From an uncultured Bordetella sp. (lineage in GTDB: Bacteria > Pseudomonadota > Gammaproteobacteria > Burkholderiales > Burkholderiaceae_B), in NCBI GenBank assembly GCA_937881145.1, contig CALGFL010000281.1, positions 1 through 15,376 on the forward strand: DNA of 15,376 bases, written 5' to 3'. Position 1 is the first letter of the stretch. Each line of letters begins with the position of its first letter. Below the pieces are notes generated by a model that worked only from the letters and a program-made list of their open reading frames with translations, was not told the DNA's origin and ran no database searches. The position numbers and the translations under genes are program-made. This document shows positions 9,196 through 15,376 of the stretch, one piece after another.

Positions 9196-10303
9196 AGTGC
9201 AAAGGATCCAGGAAAGAAGGCAGCGCGCCGCCGGCCAGCGCCCGGGCCAGCGGCCCCGCGTGGAACGACGCCAGCGTCACGCCGGAATGGCATAGCGCGG
9301 TCCACGCGCCGTAATGGGAAGCCGACCCGGCATAGACCGGGCAGCCGTCGGGCGTCATGACGCGCAGGCACGCCCATTGGCGCACCAGGCGCGCGCCGGC
9401 CAGGTCGGGCAGCACGCGCAGGGCATTGCGGCTGATGCGCACGGCCGCCTCGGCCGTCGTGGTCACGTCGTAGCCCACGTTCTCCTGCGTCACGCCCAGC
9501 ATCACCGTACCGTCGCCGGTCTGCCGGATGCCGCTGGCGGGAACCGGCAGCAGCGGAGCCAGCCGCTCCGTGACCAGAAGCTGGCCGCGCTGCGGCCGCA
9601 CCGGCGCGTCCAGCCCGACCATGGGTCCGAGCTTGCTCGATCCCAGCCCCGCCGCGATCACGACATGTCGCGCGGCAAAGCGGGCCGCGCCCGAGCGCAC
9701 CGTGAATCCGCCGCCCGCCGGCGCCTCGATGCGCTCGACGGGATGCCGGCTTTTCAGCACGCCGCCGCGCTTCAGAAAAGCCGCCTGCAGCGCCGCCAGC
9801 AGGCGCAGCGGATTGACATGGCCGTCGTGCGAGCCGAAGCAGGCGCCCGTCACGTCCGATCCGAATCGCACGGCGGGAAAGCGGCGCTGCAGCGCCGCGC
9901 GATCCAGCATCTCGACGCCCAGCGCCAGATCGGGCGTGTGGGCCGCCCATTGCCGCATGGCCTGGCTGCGCTCTTCGAATTGCGCTTGGCCCAGGCAGAA
10001 GTTCAGTCCGCCGCGATTTTCATACTGCACGGCGATGCCGCTTTCCTGCTCCAGGTCGCGGGCGAACGCCGGCCACAAGCGTCCGGCCTGATACGAAAGC
10101 CGCTGGTAATGCGGGTTGCCATAGCCTTTGCCCGACACCCACACCAAGCCGAAATTGGCCTTGGCCGCGCGGTAGTCGCCATCCTCGCCGTCGAGCAGCA
10201 GCACGCGCTGGCACGCCCCGGCCAGGCCATAGGCGATCGCCGAGCCGACCATGCCGGCGCCGGCCACGATGAAGTCGAAGTCCTCATGCATGGCGCTTCG
10301 CAT
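9164..10303 (-). CDS. FAD-dependent oxidoreductase, DAO fold, OoxB/D-hydroxyproline dehydrogenase beta-like (379 aa)
   Basis: First gene of the operon. The FAD-binding N-terminus is FIVAGAGMVGSAIAYGLA (GAGMVG at 15-20). The following AKANFGLVWVSGKGYGNP and YENRGGLNFCL blocks resemble the catalytic B subunit of opine oxidases and D-hydroxyproline dehydrogenase, in which ANxGLVW is typical. The DGCPVYAG and CHSGVTLASFHAGPLA blocks near the C-terminus complete the DAO fold. Together with the next two genes it would make a complete OoxB-FeS-OoxA heterotrimer. Start choice is uncertain: ATG 10303 has no Shine-Dalgarno sequence, and ATG 10291 (four codons in) has only a weak GAAG. The operon promoter predicted at 10343-10371 would leave a leader of about 30 bases. 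Assignment to a specific substrate is not possible. Confidence 0.9.
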   Translation of the reverse strand: MRSAMHEDFDFIVAGAGMVGSAIAYGLAGACQRVLLLDGEDGDYRAAKANFGLVWVSGKGYGNPHYQRLSYQAGRLWPAFARDLEQESGIAVQYENRGGLNFCLGQAQFEERSQAMRQWAAHTPDLALGVEMLDRAALQRRFPAVRFGSDVTGACFGSHDGHVNPLRLLAALQAAFLKRGGVLKSRHPVERIEAPAGGGFTVRSGAARFAARHVVIAAGLGSSKLGPMVGLDAPVRPQRGQLLVTERLAPLLPVPASGIRQTGDGTVMLGVTQENVGYDVTTTAEAAVRISRNALRVLPDLAGARLVRQWACLRVMTPDGCPVYAGSASHYGAWTALCHSGVTLASFHAGPLARALAGGALPSFLDPLHYERFHVPQAA

Positions 10304-10321
10304 TCTGGGCTAAGCTATAAC

Positions 10322-10350
10322 TTGGCATTGCCATTTTTAATATTTATCTC
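10322..10350 (+). promoter_or_regulatory. Predicted lysR promoter, overlapping the divergent one
   Basis: TTGGCA (10322-10327) and TATCTC (10345-10350) are spaced by 17 bases on the plus strand. Start would fall near 10357, leaving a short leader of about 17 bases containing GAGG (10365-10368). The -10 elements of the two divergent promoters overlap, so occupancy by RNA polymerase should be mutually exclusive. Confidence 0.33.
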
Positions 10351-10358
10351 AAAATTGG
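10331..10358. promoter_or_regulatory. Operator-like imperfect dyad, candidate LysR-family binding site
   Basis: CCATTTTTAA (10331-10340) and TCAAAATTGG (10349-10358) are inverted copies matching at 8 of 10 positions, with an 8-base centre. A smaller perfect dyad, TGGCA-T-TGCCA (10323-10333), abuts it, and TATAAC (10316-10321) mirrors GTTATA (10358-10363). LysR-type regulators generally bind AT-rich dyads in the gap between their own gene and a divergent target, so the location fits. Binding is inferred, not shown. Confidence 0.45.
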
Positions 10359-10371
10359 TTATATGAGGCAA
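10343..10371 (-). promoter_or_regulatory. Predicted promoter of the minus-strand operon
   Basis: On the minus strand, TTGCCT (10371-10366) and GATAAA (10348-10343) are separated by 17 bases, placing transcription start near 10336, about 33 bases before the first ATG. Each hexamer matches the sigma-70 consensus at about four of six bases. It coincides with the operator-like dyad at 10331-10358. Confidence 0.35.
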
Positions 10372-10373
10372 CC

Positions 10374-11294
10374 GTGCAACAGCCCCTGAATCTGCGGCAA
10401 ATCGAAGCGTTCAAGGCCGTCATCGAACAAGGCACTGTCAGCCAGGCCGCTCTGGCGCTGGGCATATCGCAGCCCGCGGTCAGCAAGCTCGTCGCGCACC
10501 TGGAAGCCGACACCGGCCTGCACCTGTTCGACCGCGTGCGCGGCAAACTCATCACCACCACGCACGGCACGCGCCTCTACCAGGAGATCGACCGCATCTT
10601 CTCCGGGCTGCGCCAGGTGGAGCAGGCGGTGGAAACCATACGCCGCGACGAGCAGCGCACCCTGAATGTCGGCGTTCTGCCGGCCCTGTCGGGGCCGTTC
10701 ATCCGGCACACCGCCATGCGCTTTCTCAAGAAGCATCCGAACGTGCGTCTTTCCATCCAGTCCAGCAGTTCGTACCGGCTGGCCGAGCGCCTGATAACCG
10801 GACAGTTCGACGTGGTCGTGGTCGGCAAGAACTACATGGACAACCCCTATATCGACAGCGAGCCGCTGTTTGATTACCCGCTGTATTGCGCCATGTCCGT
10901 CAATCACGTCCTGACTCGCAAGCGGATCATCCGGCCTCGCGACCTGATCGAGCAGCCGTTCATCAGCTTCGGCAGCGACAGCCTGACCCATCAGCTCATC
11001 AAGACCGCCTTCGATCAGACAGGCTTGACGCTGAACGTGGCCCTGGCCACCAACACCGCGCCCATCGCCTGCGAATTCGTGGCGGCCGGACTGGGGGTGA
11101 CCTTGATCCATCCGCTGATGGCCGCGGGCATGCAGCACGAGATCGTCCTGCGACGATTCGAACCCAAATTGAATTTCCATTTCCAGCTATGCCGGGCGCA
11201 AAGCTCACGCAATGCGGGGTTGATGGAGGCCTTCGTCGAGCACGCCCGCGCGGTGGCCGCGCAGGTATCCCACGAATTGCTCAAAGGCCGCTGA
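10374..11294 (+). CDS. LysR-type transcriptional regulator, OccR/NocR-like (306 aa)
   Basis: DNA-binding regulator with an N-terminal winged helix-turn-helix (about residues 6-64: LNLRQIEAFKAV, then SQAALALGISQPAVSKLVAHLE) and a C-terminal periplasmic-binding-protein-like sensor domain (about 95-300). The opening LNLRQIEAFKAV and the GLRQVEQAVETI linker resemble the OccR/NocR group that controls opine catabolism, which fits the adjacent opine-oxidase-like genes; this is a resemblance, not a proof of ligand. The start is GTG at 10374 with GAGG at 10365-10368, five bases upstream. A nearby ATG (10363) is out of frame. It is transcribed divergently from the oxidation/transport operon across a 70-bp gap, and its TGA directly abuts the stop of the convergent binding-protein gene. 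It probably controls both. Confidence 0.93.
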   Translation: MQQPLNLRQIEAFKAVIEQGTVSQAALALGISQPAVSKLVAHLEADTGLHLFDRVRGKLITTTHGTRLYQEIDRIFSGLRQVEQAVETIRRDEQRTLNVGVLPALSGPFIRHTAMRFLKKHPNVRLSIQSSSSYRLAERLITGQFDVVVVGKNYMDNPYIDSEPLFDYPLYCAMSVNHVLTRKRIIRPRDLIEQPFISFGSDSLTHQLIKTAFDQTGLTLNVALATNTAPIACEFVAAGLGVTLIHPLMAAGMQHEIVLRRFEPKLNFHFQLCRAQSSRNAGLMEAFVEHARAVAAQVSHELLKGR

Positions 11295-12860
11295 TCAGGG
11301 CTTGAGCGAGGTCTCTTCGGTTATGGGCGGCTGCAGATTCAAGGCGCCCTTGAGCACATAGCCGTAATCGACCTTGCTGCTGCGCACCCACACCTGCTTC
11401 AAGCCGAACAGCGGTATCGAGCACACGTCGTCGTGAATCCTGGCCTGCGCGTCCTTCCACAACGCCAGCTGCTTGCCGGGATCGGGCTCGACGCGGGCGG
11501 CCCGGATGTCGCCGTCGGCCGCCGAGCAGTGCGAGAAGTTCGACATGGCGGTCGGCGAACCGACGGACGCGGCCGAATCGTAGAACTCGGTCAGATAGGA
11601 ATCGGCCGTCGGAAAGCGCGCTGCGCCGTAGAACACCAGTGCGCTCAAATTCTGGCGGCTCTTGGCCTGGTAGGTGGGATGGTCGACGATTTCCATCTCC
11701 AGCTTGATGCCGGCCTTGGCCAGCTGCGCCTGCACGATCTCCATAATCGGCTGCTGTTCCGAGATATTGGACACGATGGACTTGATCGTGATGCCGTTGG
11801 GAAAGCCGGCCTGGGCCAGCAGCTTTCTGGCCTGTGCCACGTCGTATCGATACGTCCCGGCGCTGCAGTCCTCGCCCAGATAGCCGTTGGGCACGACCGA
11901 GCAGCCCTTGTCGGCCACGTCCTTGCCCGCGAAATGGACGATCTCGTCGACCTTGACCGCGTCGGCGATCGCCTGCCGCACCTTCAGATTGTCCAGGGGC
12001 TTGATCGTGCGATTGATGTGCAGCGTGCGGAACTCTTCCGGTTCGAAGATGTCGACCTTGATGCCGCTTTGCCTGGCCATGCGGTCCACCCAGCGCTGCT
12101 CGCGCTTGCCTGCCGTCAGGTCGAGCTCGCCGGATGTCAGCGCCAGTTCGCGCGCGCTGTCCGAGGGAATCATGCGGTAGACGATGCCGCCCAGCTTGGG
12201 CTTGCCGCGGAAATAAGCATCGTTGGCCACCAGCTTCACATACTGCTGGGACACGTGCTCGGCAAAGGCGAAAGGCCCCGTGCCGATCGGCGCATTGCCG
12301 AACTTGTCGCCGAGCTTCCCGGCGGCCGCCTTGCTGATGATGTAGCCGCCGTGATAGTTGGACACTACGCCCAGGAAGGCGGCGTCCGGATACTTCAGCG
12401 TGACGCGCACGGTGTAGTCGTCCGGCGCTTCGACTTTATCGATGACGGCAAAGTTGGAAGCGAAGCTGGACCGCCTGGGATCGGCCGCGCGCTGCAGCGA
12501 ATACACCACATCCGAGGCCTTGAGCTCGCCATAGCCGCCATGGAACTGCACGCCGCGGCGCAAGTGGAAAGTCCACGCCTTGCTGTCCGGCGTCGATTCC
12601 CAGCTCTGGGCCAGGCCGGGACCGATGTCCTTGGGATTGGCGCTGCCCGGGGCGAACTCGACCAGGGCGTTGAATATCTCCGACTCGATGCCGACGTCGA
12701 AAGTGGACGTGGCACGATCCGGAGCCAGGGTCCCGACGTCGGGAGCCCCGGAGCTCACGCGGATCGTCGGCCGCTCTTGTGCCAGGGCCTGGGTTTGCGC
12801 ACCGGCGCCCAATGCGAGCAGGGTGGTGGTCAAGAAAGAAACTGCAAAACGCTGCTTCAT
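11295..12860 (-). CDS. Periplasmic solute-binding protein of the Dpp/Opp family (SBP_bac_5), 521 aa
   Basis: Extracytoplasmic receptor that delivers substrate to the DppB/C-like permeases. The N-terminus MKQRF followed by a hydrophobic stretch and QALA then QE is a Sec signal peptide with likely cleavage after Ala27. There is no lipobox Cys, so it should be free in the periplasm. The mature protein shows family 5 features: SEIFNALVEF, PGLAQSWE, TWTFHLRRGVQFHGG-like segment (here AWTFHLRRGV), IGTGPFAF, NLKVRQAIADAVK and the ARKLLAQAGFPNG block. Length is typical. The start is the ATG at 12860, with GGGAA about 8 bases upstream; an 18-codon in-frame extension is rejected because it would displace the signal peptide. 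It is separated from its transporter genes by lysR and has its own promoter. Confidence 0.93.
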   Translation of the reverse strand: MKQRFAVSFLTTTLLALGAGAQTQALAQERPTIRVSSGAPDVGTLAPDRATSTFDVGIESEIFNALVEFAPGSANPKDIGPGLAQSWESTPDSKAWTFHLRRGVQFHGGYGELKASDVVYSLQRAADPRRSSFASNFAVIDKVEAPDDYTVRVTLKYPDAAFLGVVSNYHGGYIISKAAAGKLGDKFGNAPIGTGPFAFAEHVSQQYVKLVANDAYFRGKPKLGGIVYRMIPSDSARELALTSGELDLTAGKREQRWVDRMARQSGIKVDIFEPEEFRTLHINRTIKPLDNLKVRQAIADAVKVDEIVHFAGKDVADKGCSVVPNGYLGEDCSAGTYRYDVAQARKLLAQAGFPNGITIKSIVSNISEQQPIMEIVQAQLAKAGIKLEMEIVDHPTYQAKSRQNLSALVFYGAARFPTADSYLTEFYDSAASVGSPTAMSNFSHCSAADGDIRAARVEPDPGKQLALWKDAQARIHDDVCSIPLFGLKQVWVRSSKVDYGYVLKGALNLQPPITEETSLKP

Positions 12861-12893
12861 CGCTTTTCCCGGATGTCTGTGTCGATGGCCGCC

Positions 12894-12922
12894 ACTGTAA
12901 AAATGGTCACGCATATCGTCAA
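12894..12922 (-). promoter_or_regulatory. Sigma-70-type promoter of the solute-binding protein gene
   Basis: On the minus strand TTGACG (12922-12917) is followed after exactly 17 bases by TACAGT (12899-12894), matching consensus at five and four positions. The predicted start near 12887 leaves a leader of about 27 bases carrying GGGAA before the ATG at 12860. This is the best promoter match in the window. Confidence 0.55.
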
Positions 12923-12926
12923 AGTA

Positions 12927-12953
12927 CCTGGAGTGCAGATCCTATTCCTGGAG
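12927..12953. repeat. CCTGGAG direct repeats 20 bp apart upstream of the binding-protein promoter
   Basis: CCTGGAG occurs at 12927-12933 and 12947-12953, a 20-bp period (two helical turns). Relative to the predicted minus-strand start near 12887 the repeats cover about -40 to -66, where an activator would bind. The second copy also forms part of a GGAGG Shine-Dalgarno-like sequence on the plus strand, so coincidence is possible. Confidence 0.4.
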
Positions 12954-12960
12954 GTTATAC

Positions 12961-13143
12961 GTGGCCTTTTCGCGCCGAACCCGGCAAAGGAAGGCCGGGC
13001 CGGCATTCGGGGTTACTACTGAGACGCGAAAAATGTCGAATCCAGGGAAATCCCTAGATCTCTCCGGATTTAAAAATGACTATTCCAAATTGAAATACAC
13101 GATTCCATTATTTTCATTATTTTTTATAGAAAAACCTCCCTAG
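12961..13143 (+). other. Possible small ORF (60 codons) upstream of nbaE
   Basis: GTG at 12961 follows GGAGG (12950-12954) with a 6-base spacer, a textbook translation start. The frame runs to TAG at 13141-13143, 42 bases before nbaE. The predicted peptide is basic at its N-terminus and has a hydrophobic stretch near its end (YTIPLFSLFFIE). Codon use in the second half is AT-rich and unlike all neighbours, and I recognise no family. It may be a leader peptide, or chance in non-coding DNA; the latter is more likely. Confidence 0.15.
13082..13123. repeat. AT-rich repeat cluster with LysR-box-like dyad upstream of nbaE
   Basis: ATTCCA occurs at 13082-13087 and 13102-13107, exactly 20 bp apart. 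ATTCCAA (13082-13088) and TTGAAAT (13090-13096) form an imperfect dyad of the ATT-N9-AAT (T-N11-A) type bound by many LysR-family regulators. CATTATTTT is perfectly duplicated in tandem (13106-13114 and 13115-13123). A weak promoter, TTGAAA (13090-13095) with CATTAT (13115-13120) at a long 19-base spacing, could drive nbaE. Confidence 0.35.
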
Positions 13144-13185
13144 ACTGGGAACACGACATAACGGCAGCCTTGCCCAGGAGACACC

Positions 13186-14658
13186 GTGGCCCCAGCATCC
13201 CCGCCCTTGTTGAGGCATTACGTGGACGGCGCCTTCGTCGCGACCGAACGCCGGTTCGACGACGTCAGCCCGGTCGACGGCCATCTCGTCGCGCGCGTCT
13301 GCGAAGCCGATAGCGCGACCGTCGACCGCGCCGTCGCCGCCGCCCGCCGCGCCCTGCGCGAAGGCCCCTGGGGCAAGACCTCGCCCGCCGGGCGCGCCGC
13401 CGTGCTGCATCGCATTGCCGACGGCATCCAGGCGCGCTTCGACGATTTCGTCGCCGCCGAGGTGGCCGACACCGGCCGCCCCGCCGAGCAGGCCCGCACG
13501 CTGGACATCGCGCGCGGCATCGCCAACTTCCGCACGTTCGCGGATCTCATCAAGACCGCCGGCACCGAGCTCTACGAGATGCGCGCGGCCGACGGCGCCG
13601 AGGTGATGAGCTACGCCGTGCGCAAGCCCCTGGGCGTGATCGGCATCATCTCGCCCTGGAACCTTCCGCTGCTGCTCTTTACCTGGAAGGTCGCGCCCGC
13701 GCTGGCCATGGGCAACTGCGTGGTCGCCAAGCCATCGGAAGAAACGCCCTCTTCGGCCACGCTGCTGGCCGAGGTCATGGACGCGGCCGGCGTCCCGCCC
13801 GGCGTATTCAATCTCGTGCACGGCCACGGGCCGGACTCGGCCGGCGAATTCCTCACCCGGCATCCCGATATTTCCGCCATCACCTTCACCGGCGAGTCGC
13901 GCACCGGCAGCGCCATCATGAAGGCCGCGGCCGAGGGCGTGAAGGAAATCTCGTTCGAACTGGGCGGCAAGAACGCCGCCGTGGTCTTTGCCGACACCGA
14001 TTTCGACGCCGCCGTCGACGGCGTGGCGCGCTCCTCGTTCACCAACGCCGGCCAGGTCTGTCTGTGCTCCGAGCGCGTCTATGTCGAGCGCGCCATCTTC
14101 GAGCGTTTCGTCGCCGCGCTGGCCGCCAAGGCCCGCGCGCTCACGATCGATGCGCCCGATGCGCCCGGCGTGCAGATGGGCCCCTTGATCTCGCGCGGCC
14201 ACCGTGACAAGGTGCTGTCGTACTACAAGCTCGCGGTCGAAGAAGGCGCGACGGTCGTGGCAGGCGGCGGCGTACCGCGCTTTGGCGACGCGCGCGACGA
14301 AGGCGCCTTCGTGCAGCCGACGATCTGGACCGGCCTGTCCGACACCGCGCGCTGCGTGCGCGAGGAAATCTTCGGCCCGGTCTGCCATGTCGCGCCGTTC
14401 GACGCCGAAGACGAAGTCATACGCCGCGTCAACGACAGCGCCTACGGCCTGGCCGGCTGCGTCTGGACCACCAGCCTGTCGCGCGCGCACCGCGTCGCGC
14501 GCCAGTTCCAGACCGGTCTGGTGTGGGTCAACACCTGGTTCCTGCGCGACCTGCGCACGCCCTTCGGCGGCGTCAAGCTCTCGGGCCTGGGCCGCGAGGG
14601 CGGACGCCATTCGCTGGACTTCTATTCCGAAATCACCAATATCTGCATCAAGCTGTGA
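13186..14658 (+). CDS. nbaE: 2-Aminomuconate 6-semialdehyde dehydrogenase (NbaE/AmnC-like), 490 aa
   Basis: NAD-dependent aldehyde dehydrogenase oxidising 2-aminomuconate semialdehyde to 2-aminomuconate in 3-hydroxyanthranilate degradation. The catalytic set is intact: Asn159 (SPWNLP), Lys182 (AKPSE), Glu258 (ELGGK), Cys292 (GQVC). Relative to the Pseudomonas fluorescens enzyme as I recall it (Asn169, Glu268, Cys302, and substrate-binding Arg120 and Arg464), all five occur here with a constant offset of 10, including Arg110 and Arg454. This favours this substrate class over general aldehyde dehydrogenases. The close relative 2-hydroxymuconic semialdehyde dehydrogenase cannot be excluded from sequence alone, but the neighbours decide for the amino compound. 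The start is GTG at 13186 with AGGAG (13176-13180), spacer 5. The gene is followed after 11 bp by the deaminase. Confidence 0.9.
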   Translation: MAPASPPLLRHYVDGAFVATERRFDDVSPVDGHLVARVCEADSATVDRAVAAARRALREGPWGKTSPAGRAAVLHRIADGIQARFDDFVAAEVADTGRPAEQARTLDIARGIANFRTFADLIKTAGTELYEMRAADGAEVMSYAVRKPLGVIGIISPWNLPLLLFTWKVAPALAMGNCVVAKPSEETPSSATLLAEVMDAAGVPPGVFNLVHGHGPDSAGEFLTRHPDISAITFTGESRTGSAIMKAAAEGVKEISFELGGKNAAVVFADTDFDAAVDGVARSSFTNAGQVCLCSERVYVERAIFERFVAALAAKARALTIDAPDAPGVQMGPLISRGHRDKVLSYYKLAVEEGATVVAGGGVPRFGDARDEGAFVQPTIWTGLSDTARCVREEIFGPVCHVAPFDAEDEVIRRVNDSAYGLAGCVWTTSLSRAHRVARQFQTGLVWVNTWFLRDLRTPFGGVKLSGLGREGGRHSLDFYSEITNICIKL

Positions 14659-14669
14659 ACGGAGCCCCC

Positions 14670-15110
14670 ATGAGCGCATCGCCCACGCAAGACACCCAGG
14701 CCCGCGTCCTCGCCGGCCACGCCGCGCCACGCGGCAAGTTCCCGCACATCAAGCGTGCCGGCGACTTTCTCTTCGTTTCCGGCACCAGCGCGCGCCGGCC
14801 CGACAACACCATCGCCGGCGCCGACGCCGACGCAATGGGCACGGCCAATCTGGACATTCGCGCGCAGACGCGGGCCGTGATCGAGAACATCCGCGGCATC
14901 CTGGCCAGCGAAGGCGCGGCGCTTGCCGACGTGGTCGAGGTCGGCGCCTTTCTCGTCAGCATGAACGACTTCGGCGGCTACAACGCCGTCTATAGCGAAT
15001 ATTTCGACGAGACCGGCCCGGCGCGCACCACCGTGGCCGTGCATCAATTGCCGCATCCGCACCTGCTCATCGAGATCAAATGCGTGGCGTATGCGCCGCG
15101 CCGGCGCTGA
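14670..15110 (+). CDS. nbaF: 2-Aminomuconate deaminase, RidA/YjgF family (NbaF/AmnD-like), 146 aa
   Basis: Hydrolytic deaminase converting 2-aminomuconate to 4-oxalocrotonate (2-hydroxymuconate) with ammonia release, the step after the dehydrogenase. It is a RidA-fold protein: [22 protein letters not shown] at the N-terminus, [27 protein letters not shown] in the middle, and [26 protein letters not shown] at the end. The active-site Arg119 and Glu135 of the family are present. The roughly 20-residue N-terminal extension and total of 146 residues, longer than housekeeping RidA (about 128), match the aminomuconate deaminase branch. The start is the ATG at 14670 with GGAG (14661-14664), 5 bases upstream. 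The frame is open further upstream, but only within nbaE. Operonic with nbaE and nbaC. Confidence 0.92.
   Translation: MSASPTQDTQARVLAGHAAPRGKFPHIKRAGDFLFVSGTSARRPDNTIAGADADAMGTANLDIRAQTRAVIENIRGILASEGAALADVVEVGAFLVSMNDFGGYNAVYSEYFDETGPARTTVAVHQLPHPHLLIEIKCVAYAPRRR

Positions 15111-15376
<266 letters not shown>

Larger units (their letters stand above)
12861..13185. other. 325-bp divergent intergenic region between the binding protein gene and nbaE
   Basis: The only gap over 300 bases. From left to right it holds the binding-protein leader and promoter (12861-12922), the CCTGGAG repeats (12927-12953), a GC-rich hairpin CCCGGC (12980-12985) / GCCGGG (12994-12999) with an 8-base loop, an interrupted palindrome AGGGA-AA-TCCCT (13044-13055), an extremely AT-rich segment (about 13066-13135), and the nbaE ribosome-binding site AGGAG (13176-13180). 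A possible 60-codon reading frame starts with GTG at 12961. No RNA gene or mobile element was recognised. Confidence 0.6.

Noticed and set aside
12861..12914. 18-codon upstream extension of the solute-binding protein
   Set aside because: It would bury the signal peptide behind a His/Arg-rich tail and would begin upstream of the predicted transcription start.
11433..13022. Long plus-strand open frame (over 500 codons) opposite the solute-binding protein
   Set aside because: It is antisense to a well-supported gene with signal peptide and family motifs. Its translation is low-complexity with no recognisable domain, as expected for a GC-rich shadow frame.
13117..14730. Long minus-strand open frame (over 530 codons) opposite nbaE
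   Set aside because: Gly/Ala/Arg/His-rich translation without domains, antisense to an aldehyde dehydrogenase with all catalytic residues; a codon-bias artefact.

Overview
The window is chromosomal DNA that looks about two-thirds G+C and is densely coding. The protein sequences (a GlnE C-terminal half, a PpiC-type parvulin, QueH, and a 3-hydroxyanthranilate pathway of the beta-proteobacterial/pseudomonad type) point to a beta-proteobacterium, most likely Alcaligenaceae (Bordetella/Achromobacter-like). That placement is an inference from gene style; no 16S or other marker is present. No tRNA, rRNA, CRISPR array, insertion sequence or phage gene was seen.

Layout. (1) Positions 1-2553, plus strand: housekeeping genes. 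These are the 3' half of glnE (glutamine synthetase adenylyltransferase), a 92-residue parvulin (ppiC) and queH (epoxyqueuosine reductase). A terminator-like hairpin sits at the glnE stop codon, and a perfect 8-bp inverted repeat lies in the queH leader. (2) Positions 2581-10303, minus strand: one tightly packed eight-gene operon. In transcription order it encodes a D-amino-acid-oxidase-fold FAD protein, a small [2Fe-2S] protein, an OoxA/HcnB-type FAD protein with a BFD-like Fe-S motif, a second D-amino-acid-oxidase-fold FAD protein, and a complete Dpp/Opp-type ABC transporter core (two permeases, two ATPases). Six consecutive junctions are 4-bp ATGA overlaps. (3) Positions 10304-11294: a 70-bp divergent control region and a LysR-type regulator resembling the OccR/NocR group. 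(4) Positions 11295-12860, minus strand: the periplasmic solute-binding protein, convergent with lysR, with the two stop codons directly abutting. (5) Positions 12861-13185: a 325-bp intergenic region with a good sigma-70 promoter for the binding protein, direct repeats, and a very AT-rich stretch upstream of the next operon. (6) Positions 13186-15376, plus strand: the start of an operon for the lower kynurenine/2-nitrobenzoate pathway: 2-aminomuconate semialdehyde dehydrogenase (nbaE), 2-aminomuconate deaminase (nbaF) and the first 78 codons of 3-hydroxyanthranilate 3,4-dioxygenase (nbaC).

How the parts work together. Regions 2-4 form a regulated uptake-and-oxidation system. The binding protein captures a small amino-acid-derived compound, the transporter imports it, and a membrane-linked or soluble flavin/Fe-S dehydrogenase oxidises it at the C-N bond. 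The regulator presumably senses the compound. The enzymes resemble opine oxidase (OoxAB/NoxAB), D-hydroxyproline dehydrogenase and HcnABC. The substrate cannot be read from the sequence, and the presence of two different DAO-fold subunits sharing one small Fe-S subunit and one OoxA-like subunit is the most unusual point. Region 6 converts 3-hydroxyanthranilate through 2-aminomuconate semialdehyde and 2-aminomuconate towards central metabolism. The decarboxylase step (nbaD) is not in the window and would be expected further downstream.
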